Notes under the pieces: generated by a model
What the model was told of the DNA's origin: nothing
What the model saw: the letters and a program-made list of their open reading frames with translations, nothing else
The model's database searches: none
In this document: positions 36,739-44,636 of the stretch, one piece after another
Position numbering within the stretch: the stretch's first letter is position 1
How the letters are laid out: each line of letters opens with the position of its first letter
Translations under genes and position numbers: made by a program
Source: Pseudomonas viridiflava
GTDB lineage: Bacteria; Pseudomonadota; Gammaproteobacteria; Pseudomonadales; Pseudomonadaceae
NCBI RefSeq assembly: GCF_900580865.1
Contig: NZ_UTBZ01000017.1
Coordinates: 1-50,986, forward strand
Reading direction: 5' to 3'
DNA length: 50,986 nucleotides

Positions 36739-38613
36739 ATGAGTCACCCCTCACAGTTCAACCTGCTGCGCACCCGGCGCTTCTTGCCATTCTTCATCAC
36801 GCAGTCGCTCGGCGCGTTCAACGACAACGTGTTCAAGCAGTCGCTGATCCTCGCCATTCTCTATCGGCTGACCATCGAAGGTGACCGTTCGATCTGGGTC
36901 AACCTGTGTGCGTTGCTGTTTATTCTGCCGTTCTTCCTGTTCTCGGCGCTGGCCGGGCAGTTCGGGGAGAAGTTCGCCAAAGACGCGCTGATCCGTCTGA
37001 TCAAACTCGCGGAAATCGCGATCATGGCCGTAGGATCGGTCGGTTTCCTGTTCGATCACTTGTCGCTGATGCTGGTGGCGCTGTTCGCTATGGGCACCCA
37101 TTCGGCGCTGTTCGGGCCGGTGAAATACTCGATTCTGCCGCAAGCGTTGCGCGAGGATGAGCTGGTAGGCGGCAACGGTCTGGTGGAAATGGGCACGTTT
37201 CTGGCGATTCTCGCCGGGACGATCGGCGCCGGGGTCATCATGTCTTCCTCGCACTATGCGCCGTTGGTGTCCTGCGCGATCATCGGGATTGCGGTGCTGG
37301 GTTATCTCGCCAGTCGCAGCATTCCCCGCGCAGCGGCGGCGTCGCCTGAGATGCGTCTGAACTGGAATATCTTCAGCCAGTCGTGGGCCACGTTGAAACT
37401 CGGTTTGGGCCAGACGCCGGCGGTATCGCGCTCGATTGTCGGCAATTCATGGTTCTGGTTTGTCGGGGCGATTTACCTGACGCAGATTCCGGCCTATGCC
37501 AAGGAATGGATGCACGGTGATGAGACCGTGGTCACCTTGATTCTGACGGTGTTCTCGGTCGGTATCGCGCTCGGCTCGATGCTCTGCGAGAAGCTGTCCG
37601 GGCGCAAGGTCGAGATTGGTCTGGTGCCGTTCGGTTCGTTCGGTCTGACCGTGTTCGGTCTGCTGCTGTGGTGGCATTCCGGTGGAATTCCCGACAGTGT
37701 CACCGGCCACAGCTGGATTGAAGTGCTGGGCTTCGTGCATACCTGGGCGGTGTTGGTCGACATCCTCGGCCTCGGCATATTCGGTGGTTTCTACATCGTG
37801 CCGCTGTATGCCTTGATCCAGTCACGCACGGCCGAGAACGAGCGGGCGCGGGTGATTGCCGCCAACAACATTCTCAACGCATTGTTTATGGTGGTCTCGG
37901 CCATCGTCTCGATCGTGCTGCTGAGTGTGGCCAAGCTGTCGATCCCGCAGTTGTTCCTCGTGGTGTCGCTGCTGAACATCGGCGTCAACGCCTACATCTT
38001 CAAGATCGTCCCCGAGTTCAGCATGCGTTTCATGATCTGGCTGCTCAGCCATTCCATGTACCGCGTCGAGCATCGCAACCTTGAAGCCATTCCGGATGAA
38101 GGCGCGGCGTTGCTGGTGTGCAACCACGTGTCGTTCGTCGATGCCTTGCTGATTGGCGGCGCGGTGCGTCGGCCGATTCGCTTTGTCATGTATTACAAGA
38201 TCTACAACCTGCCGGTGCTGAACTTTATCTTCCGCACCGCGGGGACAATTCCGATTGCCGGGCGTAACGAAGACATCCAGATCTACGAAAAGGCCTTCAC
38301 GCGGATTGCCCAGTATCTGAAGGACGGCGAGCTGGTGTGCATCTTCCCTGAGGGAAAACTGACTGCCGATGGTGAGATGAACGAATTCCGGGGCGGGCTG
38401 ACGCGGATTCTCGAGGAGACGCCGGTGCCGGTGATTCCGCTGGCATTGCAAGGGCTGTGGGGGAGTTTCTTCAGTCGCGATCCGAATAAAGGTGTGTTTC
38501 GGCGGTTGTGGTCGCGGGTGACGTTGGTGGCGGGTTCGCCGGTGGGCGTTGCTGCGGCTGAGCCGGCGAAGTTGCAGGGGTTGGTGGGGGAGTTGCGCGG
38601 GGCAGTTAGATAA
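36739..38613 (+). CDS. Lysophospholipid transporter-acyltransferase fusion (LplT-PlsC)
   Basis: A 624-residue membrane protein. Residues 1 to about 415 are an MFS domain of the LplT type (SLGAFNDNVFKQSLILAILY). Residues about 430-624 are a PlsC acyltransferase: NHVSFVDALL (HxxxxD near 462-467), GTIPIAGRN and FPEGKLTADGEM near 537. It should flip lysophospholipids to the inner leaflet and re-acylate them. It resembles the Aas/LplT set but lacks the acyl-ACP synthetase module, so the acyl donor must come from elsewhere. Confidence 0.9.
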   Translation: MSHPSQFNLLRTRRFLPFFITQSLGAFNDNVFKQSLILAILYRLTIEGDRSIWVNLCALLFILPFFLFSALAGQFGEKFAKDALIRLIKLAEIAIMAVGSVGFLFDHLSLMLVALFAMGTHSALFGPVKYSILPQALREDELVGGNGLVEMGTFLAILAGTIGAGVIMSSSHYAPLVSCAIIGIAVLGYLASRSIPRAAAASPEMRLNWNIFSQSWATLKLGLGQTPAVSRSIVGNSWFWFVGAIYLTQIPAYAKEWMHGDETVVTLILTVFSVGIALGSMLCEKLSGRKVEIGLVPFGSFGLTVFGLLLWWHSGGIPDSVTGHSWIEVLGFVHTWAVLVDILGLGIFGGFYIVPLYALIQSRTAENERARVIAANNILNALFMVVSAIVSIVLLSVAKLSIPQLFLVVSLLNIGVNAYIFKIVPEFSMRFMIWLLSHSMYRVEHRNLEAIPDEGAALLVCNHVSFVDALLIGGAVRRPIRFVMYYKIYNLPVLNFIFRTAGTIPIAGRNEDIQIYEKAFTRIAQYLKDGELVCIFPEGKLTADGEMNEFRGGLTRILEETPVPVIPLALQGLWGSFFSRDPNKGVFRRLWSRVTLVAGSPVGVAAAEPAKLQGLVGELRGAVR

Positions 38614-38630
38614 TCGCTGATTTTGTTGGC

Positions 38631-38720
38631 CTATCGCGAGCAGGCTCGCTCCCACAGTTGATCGTATTCCTCTGACGGAACGCGATTGAATGTGGGAGCG
38701 AGCCTGCTCGCGAAAGCGGT
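38631..38720. repeat. REP pair between the fusion gene and sugE
   Basis: CTATCGCGAGCAGGCTCGCT (38631) faces TGTGGGAGCGAGCCTGCTCG (38691) on convergent genes. Confidence 0.95.
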
Positions 38721-38726
38721 AGTGGC

Positions 38727-39041
38727 TTAAGCGCTGACCTTAAGCCCAATCAATCCGGTAATGATCAGCGCCACACTGGCCAGCCGAATCAACGCCATCG
38801 ACTCGCCAAACAGGATGATCCCGGCAATCACCGTGCCCACCGCACCGACTCCGGTCCAGATCGCATAGGCCGTACCCAGCGGCAATTCCTTCATCGCAAG
38901 GCCCAGCAGGCCAAGGCTGATGGCCATGGCCGCAATGGTCAGTACGGTGGGGAGTGGGCGAGTGAAACCGTCGGTGTATTTCAGGCCGACGGCCCAGCCG
39001 ACTTCGAACAGGCCGGCGAAAAACAGAATGATCCAGGACAT
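38727..39041 (-). CDS. sugE: SugE/Gdx small multidrug-family guanidinium exporter
   Basis: A 104-residue four-helix SMR protein. Glu13, the essential proton/substrate-coupling residue, lies in [13 protein letters not shown], and [19 protein letters not shown] and [20 protein letters not shown] are family motifs. SugE/Gdx proteins export guanidinium as antiparallel dimers. Its leader carries a guanidine-II riboswitch (39063-39115), which strongly supports this role over quaternary-ammonium export. GGAGG is 6 nt before the ATG. Confidence 0.93.
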   Translation of the reverse strand: MSWIILFFAGLFEVGWAVGLKYTDGFTRPLPTVLTIAAMAISLGLLGLAMKELPLGTAYAIWTGVGAVGTVIAGIILFGESMALIRLASVALIITGLIGLKVSA

Positions 39042-39062
39042 GCAAGACCTCCATCGATTGAC

Positions 39063-39115
39063 GGGGTCGTCCCCAGATTAATGACTCGATCGAGCCGCAG
39101 GGTCGTCCCCGCGTT
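39063..39115 (-). promoter_or_regulatory. Guanidine-II (mini-ykkC) riboswitch
   Basis: On the minus strand two hairpins with ACGA loops occur: GCGGGGACGACCCTGC (from 39112) and GGGGACGACCCC (39074-39063). A short linker separates them, and the GGAGG ribosome-binding site of sugE follows. Paired hairpins with ACGR loops define this riboswitch class; binding of guanidinium is expected to raise sugE translation. Confidence 0.9.
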
Positions 39116-39160
39116 GCGCGCTAGTTTGACCAGCATTAACCCGGGGATCAAGTTTCGAGG

Positions 39161-40126
39161 TCAGTCAGCCGCTCGCTGCGCCAGTGTCTCGCGATCTTCC
39201 TTTTCACTCATGCGCCGGAAGTACGTCGACAGCAGGGCACCGGAAATATTGTGCCAGACGCTGAACAGCGCACTCGGTACCGCCGCCAATGGCGAGAAAT
39301 GTGCGCTGGCCAATGCTGCGCCCAATCCCGAATTCTGCATGCCCACTTCCAGCGCCAGCGACTTGCGCTGGGCCAGCGGCAGCTTGAACAGGCGTCCGGT
39401 GAAGTAGCCCAGCAGATAACCGAAGCTGTTGTGCAGCATCACCACAGCCATGATCAGCAGACCGGATTCGGCGATTTTCGCCTGGCTGGCGGCCACTACG
39501 GCGGTGACGATGATCACGATGCTGACCACCGACACCAGCGGCAACACATCCACCGCGTGGCGCACTTTGTCGCCGAGCAAACGCTGGGCAACTACGCCGA
39601 GAATGATCGGCAGCAACACCACTTGCAGGATTGACCAGAACAGCTCCATGAACGACACCGGCAGCCACGCCGAGGCCAGCAGCCAGATCAGCGCCGGGGT
39701 CAGCAGCGGGGCGAGGAGGGTGGTGACGGCAGCAATGGCCACCGATAACGCCAGATCACCCCGGGCCAGCCATGTCATCACGTTGGACGACGTGCCGCTT
39801 GGGCAGCAGCCGACCAGAATCACCCCGACGGCGATTTCCGGCGGCAGATGAAACACCTGGCAGAGCAACCACGCCACACCGGGCATGATCACGAAATGGG
39901 CAACCACGCCCAGCGCCACACGCCACGGGTGGCGGGCAACAGCGGCGAAGTCGTCGAGTTTGAGGGTCAGGCCCATGCCGAACATGACCAGCCCGAGCAA
40001 CGGTACGATCGCGCTTTTCAGGCCGAGGAACCACGCCGGTTGCAGAAACGCAATCACAGCAAAAATCAGAACCCAGTAAGCGAAGGTGTTGCCGACAAAG
40101 CGGCTGAGTGCAGCCAGTGCGCGCAT
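39161..40126 (-). CDS. Bile acid:sodium symporter-family protein
   Basis: A 321-residue membrane protein of the BASS/arsenite-like superfamily with about nine to ten membrane segments. VMFGMGLTLKLDDFAAVARH, GVILVGCCPSGTSSNVMTW and LALEVGMQNSGLGAALASAH are family landmarks; the last holds the Glu/Gln cluster that binds sodium. Many bacterial members carry organic anions such as pantoate or 2-keto acids. Start 40126 has AAGGA upstream; an upstream in-frame extension to 40159 lacks one. The stop lies about 50 bp from the sugE riboswitch. Confidence 0.88.
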   Translation of the reverse strand: MRALAALSRFVGNTFAYWVLIFAVIAFLQPAWFLGLKSAIVPLLGLVMFGMGLTLKLDDFAAVARHPWRVALGVVAHFVIMPGVAWLLCQVFHLPPEIAVGVILVGCCPSGTSSNVMTWLARGDLALSVAIAAVTTLLAPLLTPALIWLLASAWLPVSFMELFWSILQVVLLPIILGVVAQRLLGDKVRHAVDVLPLVSVVSIVIIVTAVVAASQAKIAESGLLIMAVVMLHNSFGYLLGYFTGRLFKLPLAQRKSLALEVGMQNSGLGAALASAHFSPLAAVPSALFSVWHNISGALLSTYFRRMSEKEDRETLAQRAAD

Positions 40127-40165
40127 GGCTTGATCCTTATTATTAAATGAACACCACAAAACAAA

Positions 40166-40256
40166 TGTAGGAGTGAGCCTGCTCGCGATAGCGATCTTTC
40201 AATCAACACATAAGTTGAATGTCAGTCCCTCATCGCGAGCAGGCTCACTCCTACAG
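40166..40256. repeat. Variant REP pair, chimeric between the two repeat families
   Basis: TGTAGGAGTGAGCCTGCTCG (40166) faces CATCGCGAGCAGGCTCACTC (40231). The start resembles the TAGGAG family and the middle the REP core, so this pair is a hybrid or intermediate type. Confidence 0.85.
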
Positions 40257-40274
40257 TTTGGACATCACACGGCT

Positions 40275-41195
40275 TTAGATGCCTTGAGGAGTCTCTTCCC
40301 CACCCAACGCTTCCACCAGAGCCGGCAGGAAGTCGCCGAACGTCAGCATCATCAGCGTGAAGCTGGCATCCAGTTGCCCCAGCGCCTCATCACCACCGTC
40401 CTGCTCCGCCTGATCCTGCAACAGATCTTCGAACTTCAGACGTTTAACGGTCATCTTGTCGTCGAGCATGAACGACAGCTTGTCCTGCCATGCCAGCGAC
40501 AACTGAGTGACCACTTTGCCGGTGCTCAGGTGCAGCTGGATTTCTTCGCTGGTCAGGTCCTGCCGCTTGCAACGCACGATGCCGCCGTCTTCGTGGGTGT
40601 CGCGCAGTTCGCACTCGTCCAGTACATAGAAGTCGTCGGCGGCTTTTTGCGTGGTGACCCATTCGGTCATGGTCGCGGTAGGCGACATTTTCACGGTCAG
40701 CGGACGAACGGGCAGGGTGCCGATCACTTCACGCAGGGTCGACAGCAGGTCTTCGGCGCGTTTCGGGCTGGCCGAGTTGACCAGAATCAGGCCCTGTTTC
40801 GGCGCGATGGCGGCGAAGGTCGACGAGCGACGAATGAAGGCGCGCGGCAGGAACGCCTGGATGATTTCATCCTTGATCTGGTCGCGTTCCTTCTTATAGA
40901 CCTTGCGCATCTGCTCGGCTTCGATCTCTTCGACCTTTTCCTTGACCGCGTCACGCACGACGCTGCCCGGCAGAATACGTTCTTCTTTACGCGCGGAAAT
41001 CAGCAGGAAGTCGCCGCTGACGTGCACCAATGGAGCATCTTCGCCTTTGCCGAACGGCGCGACGAAACCGTAGGTGGTCAACTCCTGGCTTGCACATGGA
41101 CGCGCCAGTTTGGTGGCCAGTGCAGTTTCCAGCGCCTCGGCATCGACAGGCAGGTCTTGGGTCAGGCGATAGATAAGCAGGTTTTTGAACCACAT
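40275..41195 (-). CDS. rdgC: Recombination-associated protein RdgC
   Basis: A 306-residue, ring-forming DNA-binding protein that inhibits RecA-promoted recombination. The N-terminal [20 protein letters not shown] is diagnostic, as are GFVAPFG and LGGEETP near the C-terminus. Start 41195 gives the normal family length; in-frame codons up to 41219 are not conserved-looking. It is transcribed away from the tRNA block. Confidence 0.95.
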   Translation of the reverse strand: MWFKNLLIYRLTQDLPVDAEALETALATKLARPCASQELTTYGFVAPFGKGEDAPLVHVSGDFLLISARKEERILPGSVVRDAVKEKVEEIEAEQMRKVYKKERDQIKDEIIQAFLPRAFIRRSSTFAAIAPKQGLILVNSASPKRAEDLLSTLREVIGTLPVRPLTVKMSPTATMTEWVTTQKAADDFYVLDECELRDTHEDGGIVRCKRQDLTSEEIQLHLSTGKVVTQLSLAWQDKLSFMLDDKMTVKRLKFEDLLQDQAEQDGGDEALGQLDASFTLMMLTFGDFLPALVEALGGEETPQGI

Positions 41196-41305
41196 GGGGT
41201 GAGTCTCTCCTTTATACAAAGGGGGGCATTATTGTCTTCGCCGTCTCATAGGCCAACCCTTCTCTAAGCCTTTGGAAGGCCTGAGAAAATTATTTAAAAA
41301 AGTGC

Positions 41306-41334
41306 TTGCCAGAGGTTGGGTCGCTCCGTAGAAT
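41306..41334 (+). promoter_or_regulatory. Promoter of the first tRNA-Val/tRNA-Asp unit
   Basis: TTGCCA (41306-41311) and TAGAAT (41329-41334) are spaced by 17 bp, with a GC-rich discriminator before the tRNA-Val at 41355, as is usual for stringently controlled tRNA promoters. Confidence 0.7.
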
Positions 41335-41354
41335 GCGCGCCACACCGAAGCGAA

Positions 41355-41430
41355 GGGTGATTAGCTCAGCTGGGAGAGCGTCTGCCTTACAAGCAGAATG
41401 TCGGCGGTTCGATCCCGTCATCACCCACCA
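41355..41430 (+). tRNA. tRNA-Val (anticodon TAC), copy 1
   Basis: 76 nt with acceptor stem GGGTGAT/ATCACCC, encoded CCA end, and anticodon loop CTTACAA. It is the first of a Val-Asp pair. Confidence 0.97.
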
Positions 41431-41449
41431 TTCGTTTCAAGTGTTTAGC

Positions 41450-41526
41450 GCAGCGGTAGTTCAGTCGGTTAGAATACCGGCCTGTCACGCCGGGGGTCGC
41501 GGGTTCGAGTCCCGTCCGCTGCGCCA
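41450..41526 (+). tRNA. tRNA-Asp (anticodon GTC), copy 1
   Basis: 77 nt with acceptor stem GCAGCGG/CCGCTGC, encoded CCA, and anticodon loop CTGTCAC. It lies 19 nt after tRNA-Val. Confidence 0.97.
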
Positions 41527-41567
41527 TATTCGGTAACCTGGACCACTGAACGCCAGGTCACCACGGA

Positions 41568-41593
41568 AAAACCCGCCAAGGCGGGTTTTTTTC
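41568..41593 (+). terminator. Terminator of the first tRNA unit
   Basis: AACCCGCC/GGCGGGTTTTTTT forms a short stem with a long T tract directly after the first tRNA pair. Confidence 0.85.
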
Positions 41594-41667
41594 TGCTCCA
41601 GGGTTGTACCCGCGGGATGTGTCGTTTTACTGGTTTTCGGATTTATTTGAAAAAAACTTCAATTAAA

Positions 41668-41697
41668 TCAACACTTTACGAAAACTTGTGGCATAAT
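41668..41697 (+). promoter_or_regulatory. Promoter candidate of the second tRNA unit
   Basis: CATAAT (41692-41697) is a good -10 box; TCAACA (41668-41673) is a weak -35 box at 18 bp. Unlike the tRNAs themselves it is not a copy of the first promoter. Confidence 0.5.
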
Positions 41698-41717
41698 GCG
41701 TCCCGTAACGAAGCGAA

Positions 41718-41793
41718 GGGTGATTAGCTCAGCTGGGAGAGCGTCTGCCTTACAAGCAGAATGTCGGCGGTTCGATCCCGTCATCACCCACCA
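41718..41793 (+). tRNA. tRNA-Val (anticodon TAC), copy 2
   Basis: 76 nt, identical to the copy at 41355 as far as can be read by eye, including CCA. Confidence 0.97.
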
Positions 41794-41812
41794 TTCGTTT
41801 CAAGCGTTTCGC

Positions 41813-41889
41813 GCAGCGGTAGTTCAGTCGGTTAGAATACCGGCCTGTCACGCCGGGGGTCGCGGGTTCGAGTCCCGTCCGCTGCGCCA
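41813..41889 (+). tRNA. tRNA-Asp (anticodon GTC), copy 2
   Basis: 77 nt, same sequence as the copy at 41450 by eye, with encoded CCA. It is separated from the tRNA-Val by 19 nt. Confidence 0.97.
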
Positions 41890-41929
41890 TATTCGGAATC
41901 TGGAACACTGAACGCCAGATTCCACAGAA

Positions 41930-41953
41930 AGCCCGCCTTGTGCGGGTTTTTTG
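41930..41953 (+). terminator. Terminator of the second tRNA unit
   Basis: GCCCGCCTTGTGCGGGTTTT: a CCCGC/GCGGG stem followed by TTTTTT. It ends the second tRNA transcript. Confidence 0.85.
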
Positions 41954-42092
41954 CTGTCTGGCGTTTGAGTATTTTTCGCTGCATATATCTATGTAGTGCC
42001 TGTGGGACACGTCGCTTTCGGACAATGGGCAATGTTCTTCATGATCATTTGAGTCATGGAGCAATTCCGTTGCCAGCCGAGAGACCGATCAG

Positions 42093-43472
42093 ATGCCTTC
42101 GACTCCTGCTTTAACCGATATTCCTTCTGCCGCCGAAGACACGGATGCGCTGTCATTCATGGCAAGCAATTCGGCATTTTTATCCAGCGACGATGCAGCC
42201 ACTGGCTTGCACAACCTGTTGAAGACGCCGCTCAGCGCAGAACTGCACTGGTTCATTCTGAAAAATACCGAGGGACGCTTCTTCTGTGCTCAACGTATTG
42301 ACGCCAATCCTGCCAGTGGCGAACACCGCAGCGAAGTAACGACGCTCCAGCGCACTACCCTTGTGGTGACTGTTGGTGGCTTGGGCGAGTTGATTGTCCC
42401 GAGCGGTTTTACTATCGAAGCGAGCTTTCACGCCCGCCCGACCCAAGCCCGTGGTTTTGACGAATCCACCAGTGAATGGGCTCAGCGTAATCGGTTCTTC
42501 ACGATTGCCGATTTGTCAGCTGTGATGAACAGTCATCGTAAATACTCGAAGTGTTATCTGTCCGCGTACAACGGCGGGCTCCTGTGCTACGCCTCGACGA
42601 ACCTGCCGTTTGAACAGGAGTTGGCGCCCCGGCTGTCGAGGCGTCCTCAAAGTGGCCCACAATTGTTCGAAAGTTTGCTTGCCAGGGGTGCAATACCCTG
42701 CAGCCTGTGGATCTTGCTGGTCTTGGCGGCCGGGCAAGTAACCGTTGTGGTAACGGGCGATCTCTGGCGCCGCCGAGGCCCGCTCAAAGCCAGCTGGCGG
42801 TCGGATGTCCTTGAAGCCAGGTCGCCGATTACCCAGATGCCAATCTTTGGGCCGATCTGCCGTGATGCGGGGGAGGTCGCACTTTACTTGCGCAAAAAGT
42901 TATCCGTTCCACCGCCAGCGAGTCCGCGTGTCGGCTTCATCCTTAAATGTAACGCCAGCGATTTTCTGGTGGTCACTGACCCGGTCTCCATTCCCTACGC
43001 CAGTTTCGACCGGGCAGCTTTATTTCCCAAGGATCAGCACGGCAACCCACTGATCCCAAGAGGGTTTCGGGTGCATGGTATTTACCACTCCACGCCGCAA
43101 TTGGCCTCAGAGCGACAGCCTCCGACCGGCATGGATTTGTACCGTAATTTTTTCACGCCCGAGGATCTGAAAGTCGGCCTGGATCATATGATTGCGGCGC
43201 CCAATCAGCGGATTTTTACGGTCACCCCTGATGGCGCCGTCTTGCGATTCGCCAAGCCGATCACCCCCAAGGTTCGGGAGCTGAGGGCGAACCTTGAGCA
43301 AGGCCTCGAGCAAAAAATCAGCGACGGCGACATGACACCGCAGAGGTTTGTCGACATGGTTGCCGACGCGGGCATCCTCAGCGTTTTATTGGCGAGTCCG
43401 ACCTGGCCGGATCTCGGCAAGATCACGGCCGCCTCTGCTGTCGATGTTACAAGCGTAGAGACTTCCCAATGA
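42093..43472 (+). CDS. Unknown protein with two diverged copies of one domain
   Basis: A 459-residue protein, no signal peptide. The first copy has HWFILKNTEGRFFCAQ (about 52), GFTIEASFHARPT (about 106), FFTIADLSAVM (about 133) and YNGGLLCYA. The second has VGFILKCNASDFLVVTDP (about 280), GFRVHGIYHSTP (about 325), FFTPEDLKVGL (about 352) and PDGAVLRFA. The order is the same, with a period near 220 residues. The YHxxP/FHxxP position resembles a degenerate HxHP metal site of DUF4329-like proteins, but that is a weak link. It ends at 43472 directly against the catalase-like gene stop. Confidence 0.75.
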   Translation: MPSTPALTDIPSAAEDTDALSFMASNSAFLSSDDAATGLHNLLKTPLSAELHWFILKNTEGRFFCAQRIDANPASGEHRSEVTTLQRTTLVVTVGGLGELIVPSGFTIEASFHARPTQARGFDESTSEWAQRNRFFTIADLSAVMNSHRKYSKCYLSAYNGGLLCYASTNLPFEQELAPRLSRRPQSGPQLFESLLARGAIPCSLWILLVLAAGQVTVVVTGDLWRRRGPLKASWRSDVLEARSPITQMPIFGPICRDAGEVALYLRKKLSVPPPASPRVGFILKCNASDFLVVTDPVSIPYASFDRAALFPKDQHGNPLIPRGFRVHGIYHSTPQLASERQPPTGMDLYRNFFTPEDLKVGLDHMIAAPNQRIFTVTPDGAVLRFAKPITPKVRELRANLEQGLEQKISDGDMTPQRFVDMVADAGILSVLLASPTWPDLGKITAASAVDVTSVETSQ

Positions 43473-44636
43473 TTACTCACCGTTACGCTGGTGACGATAG
43501 TCGCTGACCGCCTCGTACACGGCCTTGCGCAGTCGGTTGATACCGCCAATCGGGCGGTGCGCCTCAACGCCAAACCAAGGATTGAACGACAGGTTGTCGC
43601 ATTGCAGATTCAGCATCGGGGTATCGAAGTCCTGCGGCGGCAAGGTGATCCGCGCGACGGTTTCGAAGGGCGAATCCTGCTCGCGCCATTCGATGCTGGT
43701 GTCCTCGATCGGCATGTATTTATGGGCATCCTGACGCTGAATCTGCAGCACGAAGCAGGCGGGTACACGATCCGTCGACAGCTGCTGATTCAACGCGCTG
43801 CGCAGAAAATTTGGCAGGTCGTGATTCTGTTTGGGCAATGTGTAAGCGGGGCAGTTATCCGGATCGGGTGCTACACGAAATTTTGCATTCGCCTCACCGA
43901 ATTTGTAGGGCGAAACTGAAAAGTAAGTCGTCGCCGTCGGGCTATCCGGCGGCGGCGACAAGGTTGCCAGTGCGATAAACAAATGGCGGATCTGCCAGGT
44001 GCGCGGGTCCCATCCGGGGAAAAACGCCATGACTTTTTTGCCGTCAGCCTGCGCCGCCACATTCTGACGGTACTCGGCGACATCGCTGACGAAAAAGTTC
44101 GGGTGGCTGAACATCACGAAATCCTGCTCAGGCTGTGCCTGGCGGTTGCCGAGCAGCTGTTTTCCCGCAACATCCAGCAGTTTGATCGCCATGCCCCTGG
44201 CGTCGCGGATGCTGTCGAATTGTGGATAGGCATTGCCATTGGACAGACGAATCATCGCCTGCCAGGTTTTGCCGGGCTCACTGAACACGCCTTGTCGCAG
44301 TGACTGCGCCAATTCCGGCAGAACCTGCACCTGAGCCTTGACGCAACCATGGGCCTTGGCATGTGCATCACGCAAATAACGTGTGCCTTCGCGGTGCTGA
44401 TCGACGATGCGCACGGCGGTCTGGATCACGTCCCGCGTCATCGCGGTTTCACTGGGGGGAATCTGCTCCAGCGCTGAAACCGGGCCGCGGTGTTGCCAGG
44501 CAAACCATGCTGTGGCAATGGCCCAGCCGAGCAGGCCGATGGTGACCATTATCAGCAGGGCTTTACCAAGCAGACGTCCAAGCCACAACCAGATTCTGGC
44601 CAACAGTGGCAATTCTTTCTTGAAGGTCGAAATCAT
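43473..44636 (-). CDS. Membrane-anchored catalase-family haem protein
   Basis: A 387-residue protein with one N-terminal membrane helix (ALLIMVTIGLLGWAIATAWF, about residues 27-46). The catalase-like core has RDAHAKAHGCVKAQVQVL (distal His region, residues about 89-106), QDFVMFSHPNFFVSDVAEY and an NPWFGVEAHRPIGGINRLRK end. It is shorter than classical catalases, and the His-A-K-A-H-G-C sequence replaces the usual HAKGAGA. It overlaps the di-haem cytochrome gene by 4 bp (44633-44636), so the two are coupled and probably act together in peroxide or organic-hydroperoxide chemistry at the membrane. Confidence 0.82.
   Translation of the reverse strand: MISTFKKELPLLARIWLWLGRLLGKALLIMVTIGLLGWAIATAWFAWQHRGPVSALEQIPPSETAMTRDVIQTAVRIVDQHREGTRYLRDAHAKAHGCVKAQVQVLPELAQSLRQGVFSEPGKTWQAMIRLSNGNAYPQFDSIRDARGMAIKLLDVAGKQLLGNRQAQPEQDFVMFSHPNFFVSDVAEYRQNVAAQADGKKVMAFFPGWDPRTWQIRHLFIALATLSPPPDSPTATTYFSVSPYKFGEANAKFRVAPDPDNCPAYTLPKQNHDLPNFLRSALNQQLSTDRVPACFVLQIQRQDAHKYMPIEDTSIEWREQDSPFETVARITLPPQDFDTPMLNLQCDNLSFNPWFGVEAHRPIGGINRLRKAVYEAVSDYRHQRNGE

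Noticed and set aside
7849..40256. CRISPR arrays suspected from repeated short palindromes
   Set aside because: The repeats are REP pairs between genes, not regularly spaced direct repeats with unique spacers.
41355..41889. tRNA attachment site for an integrative element
   Set aside because: No integrase gene or att-like tRNA 3' fragment is seen nearby; the two tRNA units have their own promoters and terminators.
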